Part shown: positions 35,775 to 43,893 of the stretch, piece by piece
How the letters are laid out: each line of letters opens with the position of its first letter
How positions within the stretch are numbered: the stretch's first letter is position 1
NCBI GenBank assembly: GCA_965200645.1
Contig: CBDAUN010000003.1
Coordinates: 1,550,001-1,614,000 of the forward strand
Direction of reading: 5' to 3'
From: CBDAUN01 sp965200645
GTDB taxonomy: Bacteria > Pseudomonadota > Gammaproteobacteria > Arenicellales > JAJDZL01
Length of the DNA: 64,000 nt
Position numbers and translations under genes: made by a program
The notes under the pieces: generated by a model
The model's input: the letters and a program-made list of their open reading frames with translations, nothing else
Databases searched by the model: none
What the model was told of the DNA's origin: nothing

Positions 35775-36908
35775 ATGGATGATCTTGTAGATATTCGAAA
35801 CCTGCTTTCGGATTCCATCGACCGATACATTCGGGAGCAATATTCCTTTGAACAACGCCGAGAATTGATCGCTACCCCCGAAGGTTTTTCAAAGGAACAC
35901 TGGCAGACTTTCGCAGAGTTAGGCTGGCTTAAGTTACCGTTTGCTAGAAAGTTTGGAGGATTTAACGGTTCAGCGGCTGACTTGCAAACCGTTATGCACC
36001 AATTCGGACGTGCTTTGGTGATGAATCCCTACCTCTATTCAGTAGTCATTGCCTCCTACTTGATTGAATCTGCTGCATCTAGACGCCTTGCAGATGACCT
36101 ACTTGATGAAGTTGGTAAAGGAGAGTCGATCGTTGCCTATGCCGCAACTGAAGAATTCTCAGGCTACGATGCCAATGTCGTAACAACCACAGCCACTCCA
36201 GACGAGTACGATCACCAATACCTCATCAATGGCAGAAAGGATTCTGTGGCTTATGGAAACGTTGCCAATCGAATCATTGTTGTGGCACGAACCAACGGTA
36301 AAATTACAGACCGTTTCGGTCTTTCATTGTTCGTGATGCCCAGTTCTGCCTATGGTATTAAAAGAACTGACTTCGAAACACATGATGGCGGCCGAGTTTC
36401 CTCAATTACCTTTAAAGACACACCCGCGATATTGATTGGCAAGGAAAATATGGCGACCCAGTTAATCGAACAGGTTAATAATCGGGCTGCTGTTGCAATT
36501 TGCGCAGAAATGTCTGGGGCAATGTGGGCCTTATACGAACAAACTCTTGAATACCTGAAAACCCGTACGCAGTTCGGTACTACAATTGGCTCGCTTCAGG
36601 CTTTACAGCATCGAATGGTCGAGATCTACATGCAGTGTGAGCTCGCACAAAGTCTCGCTACTGATGCGGCACGAGCGATAGACGACCTGCAAGGCTCTGA
36701 ACAGGATGCTTTGGTTTCGGCTGCAAAATGGCAAGTGGGTGAGGCTGCTGTTCAAGTGGCTGAGGAGGCCATTCAATTGCATGGTGCCATGGGTATGATG
36801 GACGAACTGCCGATTGGCCATTACTTGAAACGCATTACTTCATTGAATCAGCAGTTTGGTAATTCGATGTATCACCAATCTCGCTACCGACAGATCATCA
36901 CTAGCTGA
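35775..36908 (+). CDS. acyl-CoA dehydrogenase, second of a pair
   Basis: 377 residues from ATG 35775, 2 bp after the first ACAD. The N-terminal helical domain has WQTFAELGWLKLPFARKFGGFNG, the middle beta domain is less conserved, and the C-terminal helices carry RTQFGTTIGSLQALQHRMVEIYM and IQLHGAMGMMDELPIGHYLKRI. It lacks the SGSNEIQR tail motif of its neighbour. The two probably form one heteromeric enzyme, each supplying part of the FAD site; this is inference from pairing. Confidence 0.82.
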   Translation: MDDLVDIRNLLSDSIDRYIREQYSFEQRRELIATPEGFSKEHWQTFAELGWLKLPFARKFGGFNGSAADLQTVMHQFGRALVMNPYLYSVVIASYLIESAASRRLADDLLDEVGKGESIVAYAATEEFSGYDANVVTTTATPDEYDHQYLINGRKDSVAYGNVANRIIVVARTNGKITDRFGLSLFVMPSSAYGIKRTDFETHDGGRVSSITFKDTPAILIGKENMATQLIEQVNNRAAVAICAEMSGAMWALYEQTLEYLKTRTQFGTTIGSLQALQHRMVEIYMQCELAQSLATDAARAIDDLQGSEQDALVSAAKWQVGEAAVQVAEEAIQLHGAMGMMDELPIGHYLKRITSLNQQFGNSMYHQSRYRQIITS

Positions 36909-37007
36909 TTCACTCTTGAAATTTGAAAAATCAACACTATCTTTATGACCAACTAAGCCTAACGAAAAGTTAAACGTAAGAACACCTACCTGTAGATACA
37001 CACTACC

Positions 37008-37925
37008 TTGAAATACGACAACATTTTGCAGACCATCGGTTCCACTCCGATTGTCCGACTCAACAAAGCTGACATTTCCCAAAAGGTAAATCTATGGGTC
37101 AAGGTCGAAAGCTTCAACCCTGCAGGATCTGTCAAGGACCGCCCAGCCTTGAACATGATTGAGGACGCTGAGCGAAGCGGTGCTCTAAAATCTGGCGACA
37201 CGATTATTGAACCCACTTCGGGAAATACTGGCATTGGACTTGCAATGGTAGCGGCCTACAAGGGTTATCGTGCTGTATTCACTATGGCTGCAGACATGAG
37301 CGAAGAGCGCAAGCGAATTCTAAAGGCCTATGGCGCTGAAATTGTGCTAACGCCCGCGGAGCTAGGAACTAAAGGCGCGATCGAACACGCACGCGAATTG
37401 GAGAAAAAGCACGGATACTTTTTCGTCGGTCAGCATTTCAATCCAGCAAATACAGCCTCCCATGAACAAACGGCGAAGGAGATTTTTGAGGATTTCGAAG
37501 GAGACCTTGATGCGATTGTTTGCACCACGGGAACAGGTGGGACCATTTCTGGAATGGGGCGATATTTAAAGAGCTTGATTCCCGAGGTGAAGGTCGTTGC
37601 GACTGAGCCAGCTGATTCACCAATTCTATCAACAGGCGTTGCCCGTAAACACAAGATTATGGGGACAGCACCCGGGTTCATCCCAGAGATACTTGAAACC
37701 GATGCCTATGATGAAATCCTGCAGATTACTACGGAGCAGGCCTATAGCGCGACTCGCTATATGGCACAAAAGGAAGGGATTTTCGTTGGAATATCCTCCG
37801 GTGCTGCAGTCAGTGGCCTGCTTCAAATCGCCTCACGCTCAGAGTATTTGGGGCGCAACATTCTTGCGCTTCTTCCGGATACCGGAGAGAGGTATCTCAG
37901 CACCGATCTTTGGAATGACAGTTGA
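37008..37925 (+). CDS. cysK: cysteine synthase A (O-acetylserine sulfhydrylase)
   Basis: 305 residues. The PLP lysine is in NPAGSVKDRPALNMI (about 37-51), the substrate loop is EPTSGNTGIGLA (about 68-79) and the phosphate-binding glycines are in TTGTGGTISGMGRYL (about 173-187). It makes cysteine from O-acetylserine and sulfide. The start is TTG at 37008, fixed by the usual N-terminus (YDNILQTIGSTPIVRL). It appears monocistronic. Confidence 0.95.
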   Translation: MKYDNILQTIGSTPIVRLNKADISQKVNLWVKVESFNPAGSVKDRPALNMIEDAERSGALKSGDTIIEPTSGNTGIGLAMVAAYKGYRAVFTMAADMSEERKRILKAYGAEIVLTPAELGTKGAIEHARELEKKHGYFFVGQHFNPANTASHEQTAKEIFEDFEGDLDAIVCTTGTGGTISGMGRYLKSLIPEVKVVATEPADSPILSTGVARKHKIMGTAPGFIPEILETDAYDEILQITTEQAYSATRYMAQKEGIFVGISSGAAVSGLLQIASRSEYLGRNILALLPDTGERYLSTDLWNDS

Positions 37926-38380
37926 GCGATTTTCTGACCAACTTATTCATCATAAACTTCTAAGCTTCAAGTTGAGACTGTTTAGAGGGTTTCGCGTTAT
38001 GTAGCGCATTGAATTCACTATTGTTTTCGATGCTTTGTTTTTCGCTCACCCCACAAGTCGGGCTATTAGCCTAGTTTCAGACGCTTCACCATGCAATTGA
38101 ACAAAGTCCGGCGTGACACCGCCTGTCTGAGCCGAATACGCAGAATGTCGGCTCATTGATTGCATAATATTTCCAAACGGGAAACTCTCTTGAAACTTTT
38201 GAACATTCAATTTGATTTCAATACAATCTACAGTTGATACAATACGCACATCTAAGACAGAATATAGATCAATCCACACAATACTTAAGCATTGAGTAAG
38301 CTCAAAGCACGCATTCGTTTTAAGTCTGCAAACGTATTCACTTCCATTGCTTTAAACAACGTCTTTAGTCCACTTGTCAA
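37926..38380. other. intergenic region cysK-miaB
   Basis: 455 bp. An inverted repeat TGAGCCGA (38128-38135) / TCGGCTCA (38148-38155) with a 12-nt loop is present without a following T-run. An open frame on the minus strand (38046-38279, 77 codons) has no recognisable family and probably arises by chance. The AT-rich last 170 bp probably contain the miaB promoter. Confidence 0.4.
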
Positions 38381-39718
38381 ATGATGGAACGTAAACTGTA
38401 TATCAAGACCTTCGGTTGTCAGATGAATGAGTACGACTCTTCTCGTCTGCTAGATTCGCTGTCTGACTCACATGGCTATCAGGCAGTTCAGACACCTGAA
38501 GAAGCAGACTTATTGTTACTCAATACCTGCTCTGTGCGAGAAAAAGCACAGGAGAAAGTGTTCTCGCAATTGGGTCGTTGGCGACCTTGGAAAAGTTCCA
38601 ATCCAAACCTCATCATTGGCGTTGGCGGGTGTGTTGCCAGTCAGGAGGGCGAAAACATTTTGGCCAAGGCTCCGTACGTTGACTTTATCTTTGGTCCGCA
38701 AACTTACCATCGCGTTAGCGACATGGTCGATGAAGCGATACTTGCAAGAAGACCGCGAGTAGACATTTCGTTTCCAGAAATCGAAAAGTTTGATTGCTTG
38801 CCGCCGCGTCAGGTGGATGGACCACGAGCATTTGTTTCAATTATGGAAGGATGCAGCAAGTACTGCAGTTTTTGCGTAGTGCCTTATACCCGCGGAGAAG
38901 AGTTTAGTAGACCATTTGATGATGTCATTACCGAGGTTTTCGACCTTGCTTCCAAGGGGGTTCGTGAAGTGACGTTGCTTGGTCAAAACGTCAACGCCTA
39001 TCGCGGACAAACTCATGATGGGAAAACAATGGACTTTGCAACGCTACTTCGTTATGTTCACGAAGTGGACGGTATAGGCAGAATTCGCTATACGACATCC
39101 CATCCCTTAGAGTTTACCGATGCGCTTTGCAAAGCTCATGGCGAGTTGCCAAAACTGGCAAAACACGTTCACCTACCGGTGCAAAGCGGGTCCAATCGAA
39201 TTTTGGCATGCATGAAGCGGCGCTACAGTAGAGAAGACTACTTGGCCATCATTGCAAAACTGCGTGAATATGCTCCTGAGGTCAGCCTGTCTTCAGATTT
39301 CATAGTAGGATTTCCAGGTGAAACTGAACGTGATTTTCAGGACACAATGGAATTAATTGACGAAGTCGAATTTGATCAGTCCTTCAGTTTTTTATACAGC
39401 AGCAGGCCGGGAACACCTGCAGCAGAACTAATGGATAAAACACCAGCGAAAGTTAAGACTGAGCGTTTGCACCAATTACAAGCTAGAATAAATCAATCGG
39501 CCAATACAATCAGTCAGGCCATGGTGGGTCGCGTACAATCTATTCTTGTGGAAAATGTTTCGAAAAAACGTGCTAGACAAATGTCGGGGCGTACAGAAAA
39601 TAATCGTGTCGTCAATTTTGACGCTGACCCCAGCACCATTGGACAATTTGTCGATGTGCGTATCACCCGGACAATGCCGAACTCGCTACAGGGAGTTCAG
39701 ATAGGTCCTGAACACTGA
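38381..39718 (+). CDS. miaB: tRNA-2-methylthio-N6-dimethylallyladenosine synthase
   Basis: 445 residues. The N-terminal UPF0004 domain has cluster Cys in KTFGCQMNEYDS, LNTCSVREKA and GGCVASQ. The radical SAM motif CxxxCxxC is in GCSKYCSFCVVPYTRG (about 155-170), and a C-terminal TRAM domain covers roughly the last 65 residues. It methylthiolates A37 of tRNAs reading UNN codons. Two ATGs in tandem (38381, 38384) are both possible starts. It heads the conserved miaB-ybeZ-ybeY-ybeX-lnt cluster. Confidence 0.96.
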   Translation: MMERKLYIKTFGCQMNEYDSSRLLDSLSDSHGYQAVQTPEEADLLLLNTCSVREKAQEKVFSQLGRWRPWKSSNPNLIIGVGGCVASQEGENILAKAPYVDFIFGPQTYHRVSDMVDEAILARRPRVDISFPEIEKFDCLPPRQVDGPRAFVSIMEGCSKYCSFCVVPYTRGEEFSRPFDDVITEVFDLASKGVREVTLLGQNVNAYRGQTHDGKTMDFATLLRYVHEVDGIGRIRYTTSHPLEFTDALCKAHGELPKLAKHVHLPVQSGSNRILACMKRRYSREDYLAIIAKLREYAPEVSLSSDFIVGFPGETERDFQDTMELIDEVEFDQSFSFLYSSRPGTPAAELMDKTPAKVKTERLHQLQARINQSANTISQAMVGRVQSILVENVSKKRARQMSGRTENNRVVNFDADPSTIGQFVDVRITRTMPNSLQGVQIGPEH

Positions 39719-39740
39719 ATTCATTGGCTGATAATTCGAA

Positions 39741-40697
39741 TTGGACACGGCTCCTGTAGCAAACGTATTTGCACTCACTCCAGCAGACAGTAAAAGGCTT
39801 GTCTCACTGTGCGGCGAATGCAACACCAACATTAAGTCCATTGAGTCCCACTTCGATGTCAAGATATCTCACCGCGGTAACCTGTTTCGAATCGATGGAG
39901 ACCAAAGCAATGCTCAGGTCGCTGAGCAGCTGCTACGCGACCTCTACGAAATTACCAACTACACCAGCAATTTGAAAAGCGAATCCATACATGACGCTAT
40001 TGCTGCCATTCAATCCAAAGCACAGCGCATCAGTGACTTTGCTTCGATTAAGGTGCGCAAAGCAACCATTCATGCCCGTAACCTCGCTCAGCATGAGTAC
40101 ATTAGAGCGATTGAGAAAAACGATATATGTCTGGGAGTTGGTCCAGCTGGAACGGGTAAGACTTATCTTGCTGTCACTTGTGCCGTGCACGCGTTGGCTG
40201 CAGAATCCGTCAGTCGTATCGTACTGGTAAGACCAGTGGTTGAGGCTGGCGAGCGCTTGGGATTTTTACCCGGTGATATTGGTCAAAAAGTCAATCCATA
40301 CCTTAAACCACTTTATGATGCCTTATATGAACTACTCGGCTTCGACCGTGTTGGAAGATTACTAGAAAGGGAGATCATTGAACTGGCACCTTTAGCTTTT
40401 ATGCGCGGACGAACGCTCAATGACGCTTTTGTTATTTTAGATGAAGCGCAAAACACGACTCGTAAACAAATGAAAATGTTTCTCACGCGAATTGGATTTC
40501 GTTCCCGGGCTGTCATAACAGGTGACATTACTCAGATCGATTTACCAAAACCACAGGAATCGGGATTGAAGCACGCGATCAGAATTCTAGACGGCATCGA
40601 AGGAATTGGAATTTGTAGATTTGGTACTAAAGACATTGTGCGTCATCCTTTAATTCAATCTATCGTCGAAGCCTACGAAGATGACCAACGCTATTAG
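39741..40697 (+). CDS. ybeZ: PhoH-like ATPase YbeZ
   Basis: 318 residues. A KH-like N-terminal region is followed by the PhoH ATPase with Walker A GPAGTGKTYLA (about 134-144) and Walker B FVILDEAQNTT (about 230-240). It is the conserved partner of the YbeY endoribonuclease in RNA metabolism. The start is TTG at 39741, 22 bp after miaB; the ybeY gene follows within 10 bp. Confidence 0.93.
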   Translation: MDTAPVANVFALTPADSKRLVSLCGECNTNIKSIESHFDVKISHRGNLFRIDGDQSNAQVAEQLLRDLYEITNYTSNLKSESIHDAIAAIQSKAQRISDFASIKVRKATIHARNLAQHEYIRAIEKNDICLGVGPAGTGKTYLAVTCAVHALAAESVSRIVLVRPVVEAGERLGFLPGDIGQKVNPYLKPLYDALYELLGFDRVGRLLEREIIELAPLAFMRGRTLNDAFVILDEAQNTTRKQMKMFLTRIGFRSRAVITGDITQIDLPKPQESGLKHAIRILDGIEGIGICRFGTKDIVRHPLIQSIVEAYEDDQRY

Positions 40698-40706
40698 TTT
40701 CGAGTG

Positions 40707-41165
40707 ATGCACAATCACACTGACATTCAAATTGCCAGTTCCTCAAAGGACACTCCTAGCTCTACCGACATCGACGATTGGATACGAAGCGCACTCGATT
40801 CCGTTCAACGCACTGGTGTTGAACTCACTGTGCGGGTTGTCGATGAGTCTGAGATCGTAACTTTAAACAAACGTTACCGCAATAAAGATCAGTCTACAGA
40901 CGTACTGGCTTTTCCAGCAGAACCTTTGACCCAGATTGATCCGACTCCACTGGGCGATGTGGTGGTTTGCGCGCCGGTGGTTGACCGTCAGGCACAAACA
41001 CTGCAACAACCGCGAGATTCACACTGGGCCCGAATTGTTGCACATGGCGTGCTACATCTATGCGGTTACGATCATCAAACCCCCGACGAAGCAAGCGAAA
41101 TGGAAAGTATCGAAGATGCGATACTCAAACGGCTAGGATTAGCAACTTACGCAAAAATTAACTAA
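40707..41165 (+). CDS. ybeY: endoribonuclease YbeY (rRNA maturation factor)
   Basis: 152 residues from ATG 40707; a GTG at 40704 directly precedes it. The zinc-binding motif HGVLHLCGYDH (about 111-121) is diagnostic of the UPF0054 family, and RYRNKDQSTDVLAFP (about 54-68) is the other conserved segment. YbeY acts in 16S rRNA 3' end maturation and ribosome quality control. Confidence 0.95.
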   Translation: MHNHTDIQIASSSKDTPSSTDIDDWIRSALDSVQRTGVELTVRVVDESEIVTLNKRYRNKDQSTDVLAFPAEPLTQIDPTPLGDVVVCAPVVDRQAQTLQQPRDSHWARIVAHGVLHLCGYDHQTPDEASEMESIEDAILKRLGLATYAKIN

Positions 41166-41170
41166 ACCTC

Positions 41171-42034
41171 ATGACCGAAGATTCAGAAAAACACTCAGAT
41201 TCACCAGTATCCATGCTCAAAAAGTGGGCGGACAACTTGCGCCTTCCCTACCCAGAGACTAAGGAACAACTTATTGCTATGGTTCGTTTAGCACGACACA
41301 AGGGAGTGGTCGGCGATACAGTATTTCAGATTATCAAGCGCGTACTTGATGTGGAAACCAAAACTGTTGGCGATGCAATGATCAATCGAGCATTGGCTGT
41401 TACAGTTTCAGCGGAAACGAAACTTGAAGATGTCCTGCAGACTGTCACAGACTCCGGTCACTCTAGATTTCCCGTGATGAAGGAGGACGAAGATGAAGTG
41501 GTTGGAATCCTGCTTGCCAAAGACATTCTTTCGCACTTTCCCAAGAACGGTAATGACCTGAAAGTTAAAGACATCATGCGCCCTCCGGTATACATCGTTG
41601 AAAGTAAACGATTAGGGGAATTGCTAAATGACTTTAGGTCAAATCGCACGCATATGGGTGTGGTCGTCGACGAATATGGTGGTATGGCTGGTTTAATTAC
41701 CATCGAAGACGCTCTTGAGGAAATCGTAGGAGAAATCGAAGATGAATCCGACCCCGCTCAGTCTGAGAACATAATTCAAGAGTCGGAAAACCAATTCATT
41801 GTCAATGCACTTACCGAAATAGCCGACATTAATGAGCACTTTAACATCCATTTAGAAGATGATGTCGACACAATAGGCGGTTTTATCATCAAGGAAGCAA
41901 ACGAAGTTCCGGCTGTCGGAGAGGTTGTTACGTACGATCAGCTTGCCTTCGAAATCACCAAAGCCGACAAGCGCAGAGTGAAGGAATTGCGTGTTACACG
42001 ATTAGGCCAAACAAGTCCTGAAGAAACTCTATAG
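41171..42034 (+). CDS. ybeX: CorC/YbeX family protein with two CBS domains
   Basis: 287 residues without membrane segments. A CBS pair (about 70-190: HSRFPVMKEDEDEVVGILLAKD and RTHMGVVVDEYGGMAGLITIEDALEEIVGEI) is followed by a C-terminal CorC_HlyC domain (about 205-280). YbeX/CorC is linked to magnesium/cobalt efflux and ribosome homeostasis. It starts 5 bp after ybeY and precedes lnt by 12 bp. Confidence 0.93.
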   Translation: MTEDSEKHSDSPVSMLKKWADNLRLPYPETKEQLIAMVRLARHKGVVGDTVFQIIKRVLDVETKTVGDAMINRALAVTVSAETKLEDVLQTVTDSGHSRFPVMKEDEDEVVGILLAKDILSHFPKNGNDLKVKDIMRPPVYIVESKRLGELLNDFRSNRTHMGVVVDEYGGMAGLITIEDALEEIVGEIEDESDPAQSENIIQESENQFIVNALTEIADINEHFNIHLEDDVDTIGGFIIKEANEVPAVGEVVTYDQLAFEITKADKRRVKELRVTRLGQTSPEETL

Positions 42035-42046
42035 CCGGGTAGTTCG

Positions 42047-43537
42047 GTGAACTTAAAGCGCGAGTTCCTGGCCTTTGCAACGGGATGCACCACCGTTGTA
42101 GCGTTTGCCCCTTTCAACCTTTTCCCCCTCGCAATAATCTGCCTTGCAATCCTCTTTAGAACTTGGCGTGATCTTACGCCAAAACAGGCCGCACGAGTAG
42201 GGTTCTCGTTCGGCTTCGGATTTTTTCTAGTTGGTATTCACTGGGTCTATATTTCAGTAAATGTTTTTGGGCAGACTTCCGCATTTATTGCAGTGGTAGT
42301 GCTGCTTGTCCTGGTTTCGCTACAAGCATTTTTCTTCGCTTTAGTCGGAGCACTGCAAGCACTTGCGACAAATTTGCACTATGCTCGATATTTGCTACTT
42401 ATTCCATCGCTATGGGTTTTAATGGAATGGACTCGAGGCTGGTTTTTAACTGGATTTCCTTGGCTGTACGTTGGTTACTCTCAGATCGACTCTTGGTTGG
42501 CCGGTTGGGCACCCTATTATGGAGTACTGGGTGTCAGTTTCGCAGCCTGTATATCAGCCGGTGCGCTATCGCTTGTTAAACTTCAAAAAGATCGCATCCA
42601 AAAAAATACGATCATGCTGTTGGTGGCATCTATGCCTTGGATTTTTGGATATATGGGAAATACTTTAGATTGGGTGAAAGACCAAGACTCCTCGCTCAAC
42701 GTAGCGATGATTCAAGCTGATGTTTCCATTGAAAGTAAGTTCAATCGACAAAGTGCACAAAGAACTTTGGAGTTTTTTCTGGAAAAAAGCAATGAAGCCT
42801 ACGAATCTGACTTGATTATATGGCCTGAGACAGCATTGGCTTACGCTTCGGAGCATTTGGAAGACTCAAAATTTTGGGATTTTTTGAAAAGTCACCCAGC
42901 AGATTTTCTGATCGGAATTTTGGACTATTCCCAGGAGAGTTTTGATAAGGCAGCTTACAACAGTGTATTTGGTGTGTCCGAAGAAATTCAAGTCTATCGC
43001 AAGACACATCTGGTACCTTTTGGAGAATATGTACCTGCCCGATGGCTGTTTGAAATGTTAGGTGATTTGGTTTCACTACCCGACGATTTCACCAGTTTCA
43101 CTGATGCTCAAAAGCCGATTGAAGTAGCTGGATATAAAGCTGGCGTATCGATTTGCTTTGAGGATGCGTTTCCTTCTGAAGTTCTGAAGATGCTGCCTGA
43201 TGCTTCGTTTCTTGTAAACCTAAGCGAAGATGTATGGTTTGGAAGATTTGTAGCCCCTGACCAGCAACTACAAATGTCTAGAATGCGTGCGAAGGAGTCT
43301 GGCCGACCAATGCTCCGAGTGGCGAATAAGGGATTATCCGCGTCGGTCGACAGTAAAGGCAGAATTATTGATTCACTGCGACAGGAGGACGGGACTTTAT
43401 TGCGGACCACAATTGTCCCAACTCATGGCGAGACTCCTTATGTCGCTGGAGGCCATAGACTAATTCTGCCAATTTGCTTAATTGCAATTTGGTTATGCTT
43501 CATGATTGCTAGGCGCTATTCACGGAAGGCGGGATAG
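42047..43537 (+). CDS. lnt: apolipoprotein N-acyltransferase
   Basis: 496 residues: N-terminal membrane helices (about 8-215), then a periplasmic nitrilase domain and a last helix. The catalytic triad is visible as Glu in IWPETALAYASE, Lys in YRKTHLVPFGEYVP and Cys in AGVSICFEDAFPSE. It adds the third acyl chain to lipoproteins. The start is GTG at 42047. Its last codons and stop (GCG GGA TAG) form the beginning of a tRNA-like 5' sequence where the defence island begins. Confidence 0.95.
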   Translation: MNLKREFLAFATGCTTVVAFAPFNLFPLAIICLAILFRTWRDLTPKQAARVGFSFGFGFFLVGIHWVYISVNVFGQTSAFIAVVVLLVLVSLQAFFFALVGALQALATNLHYARYLLLIPSLWVLMEWTRGWFLTGFPWLYVGYSQIDSWLAGWAPYYGVLGVSFAACISAGALSLVKLQKDRIQKNTIMLLVASMPWIFGYMGNTLDWVKDQDSSLNVAMIQADVSIESKFNRQSAQRTLEFFLEKSNEAYESDLIIWPETALAYASEHLEDSKFWDFLKSHPADFLIGILDYSQESFDKAAYNSVFGVSEEIQVYRKTHLVPFGEYVPARWLFEMLGDLVSLPDDFTSFTDAQKPIEVAGYKAGVSICFEDAFPSEVLKMLPDASFLVNLSEDVWFGRFVAPDQQLQMSRMRAKESGRPMLRVANKGLSASVDSKGRIIDSLRQEDGTLLRTTIVPTHGETPYVAGGHRLILPICLIAIWLCFMIARRYSRKAG

Positions 43538-43550
43538 CTCAGCGGTAAAG
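43528..43550 (+). other. tRNA-like 5' remnant at the island border
   Basis: GGCGGGATAGCTCAGCGGTA resembles the acceptor 5' strand, U8-A9 and D-arm of a tRNA, closest by eye to tRNA-Gly (GCGGGAATAGCTCAGCGGTAGAGC). The D-stem 3' strand is broken (AAGG for GAGC) and no anticodon or T arm follows. It may be what is left of a tRNA gene used as an integration site, or a chance match. Confidence 0.4.
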
Positions 43551-43893
43551 GTCTTAAGTTGGAACACCATCATAGAACATGCACCTTTGTTCCTGTTCTT
43601 TTGACAAATACAGACTGGATATCCACTCGCTTGTTGTCATCAGAAAATAGGTCGCCTAAGTCCATTTTTGCCTTTAAAACTTTCCATATTCCAAAAAAAT
43701 GTTTGTCAATACGTGAAATTTATTACGGCAATGGACGCACCTATGCCTACCCAAATACTTTTTTATTTGGGAGTCAACTCATCATGATTTCTGCATCGAT
43801 CGCACGAAACCAATCCGTTCTATCAAATACTATCAACAGGCAACTAAGAGACTGAATACCCGAATAATATAGTCTCTAATCCCTGAATAGTAA
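43538..43893. other. intergenic region between lnt and the defence island
   Basis: 356 bp with no convincing gene; a 98-codon plus-strand frame from TTG 43559 has no recognisable family. Two inverted repeats occur: CCCAAATA / TATTTGGG at 43750-43771 (6-nt loop), and AGAGACT / AGTCTCT at 43847-43877, 16 bp beyond the methyltransferase stop. The latter could act as a terminator for the minus-strand operon but lacks a clear T-run. Confidence 0.4.

Noticed and set aside
38046..38279. 77-codon minus-strand frame between cysK and miaB
   Set aside because: No family, no ribosome binding site, and it spans an inverted repeat; probably chance.
43559..43855. 98-codon plus-strand frame between lnt and the island
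   Set aside because: TTG start without ribosome binding site, low-complexity mixed composition, no recognisable family; treated as noncoding.
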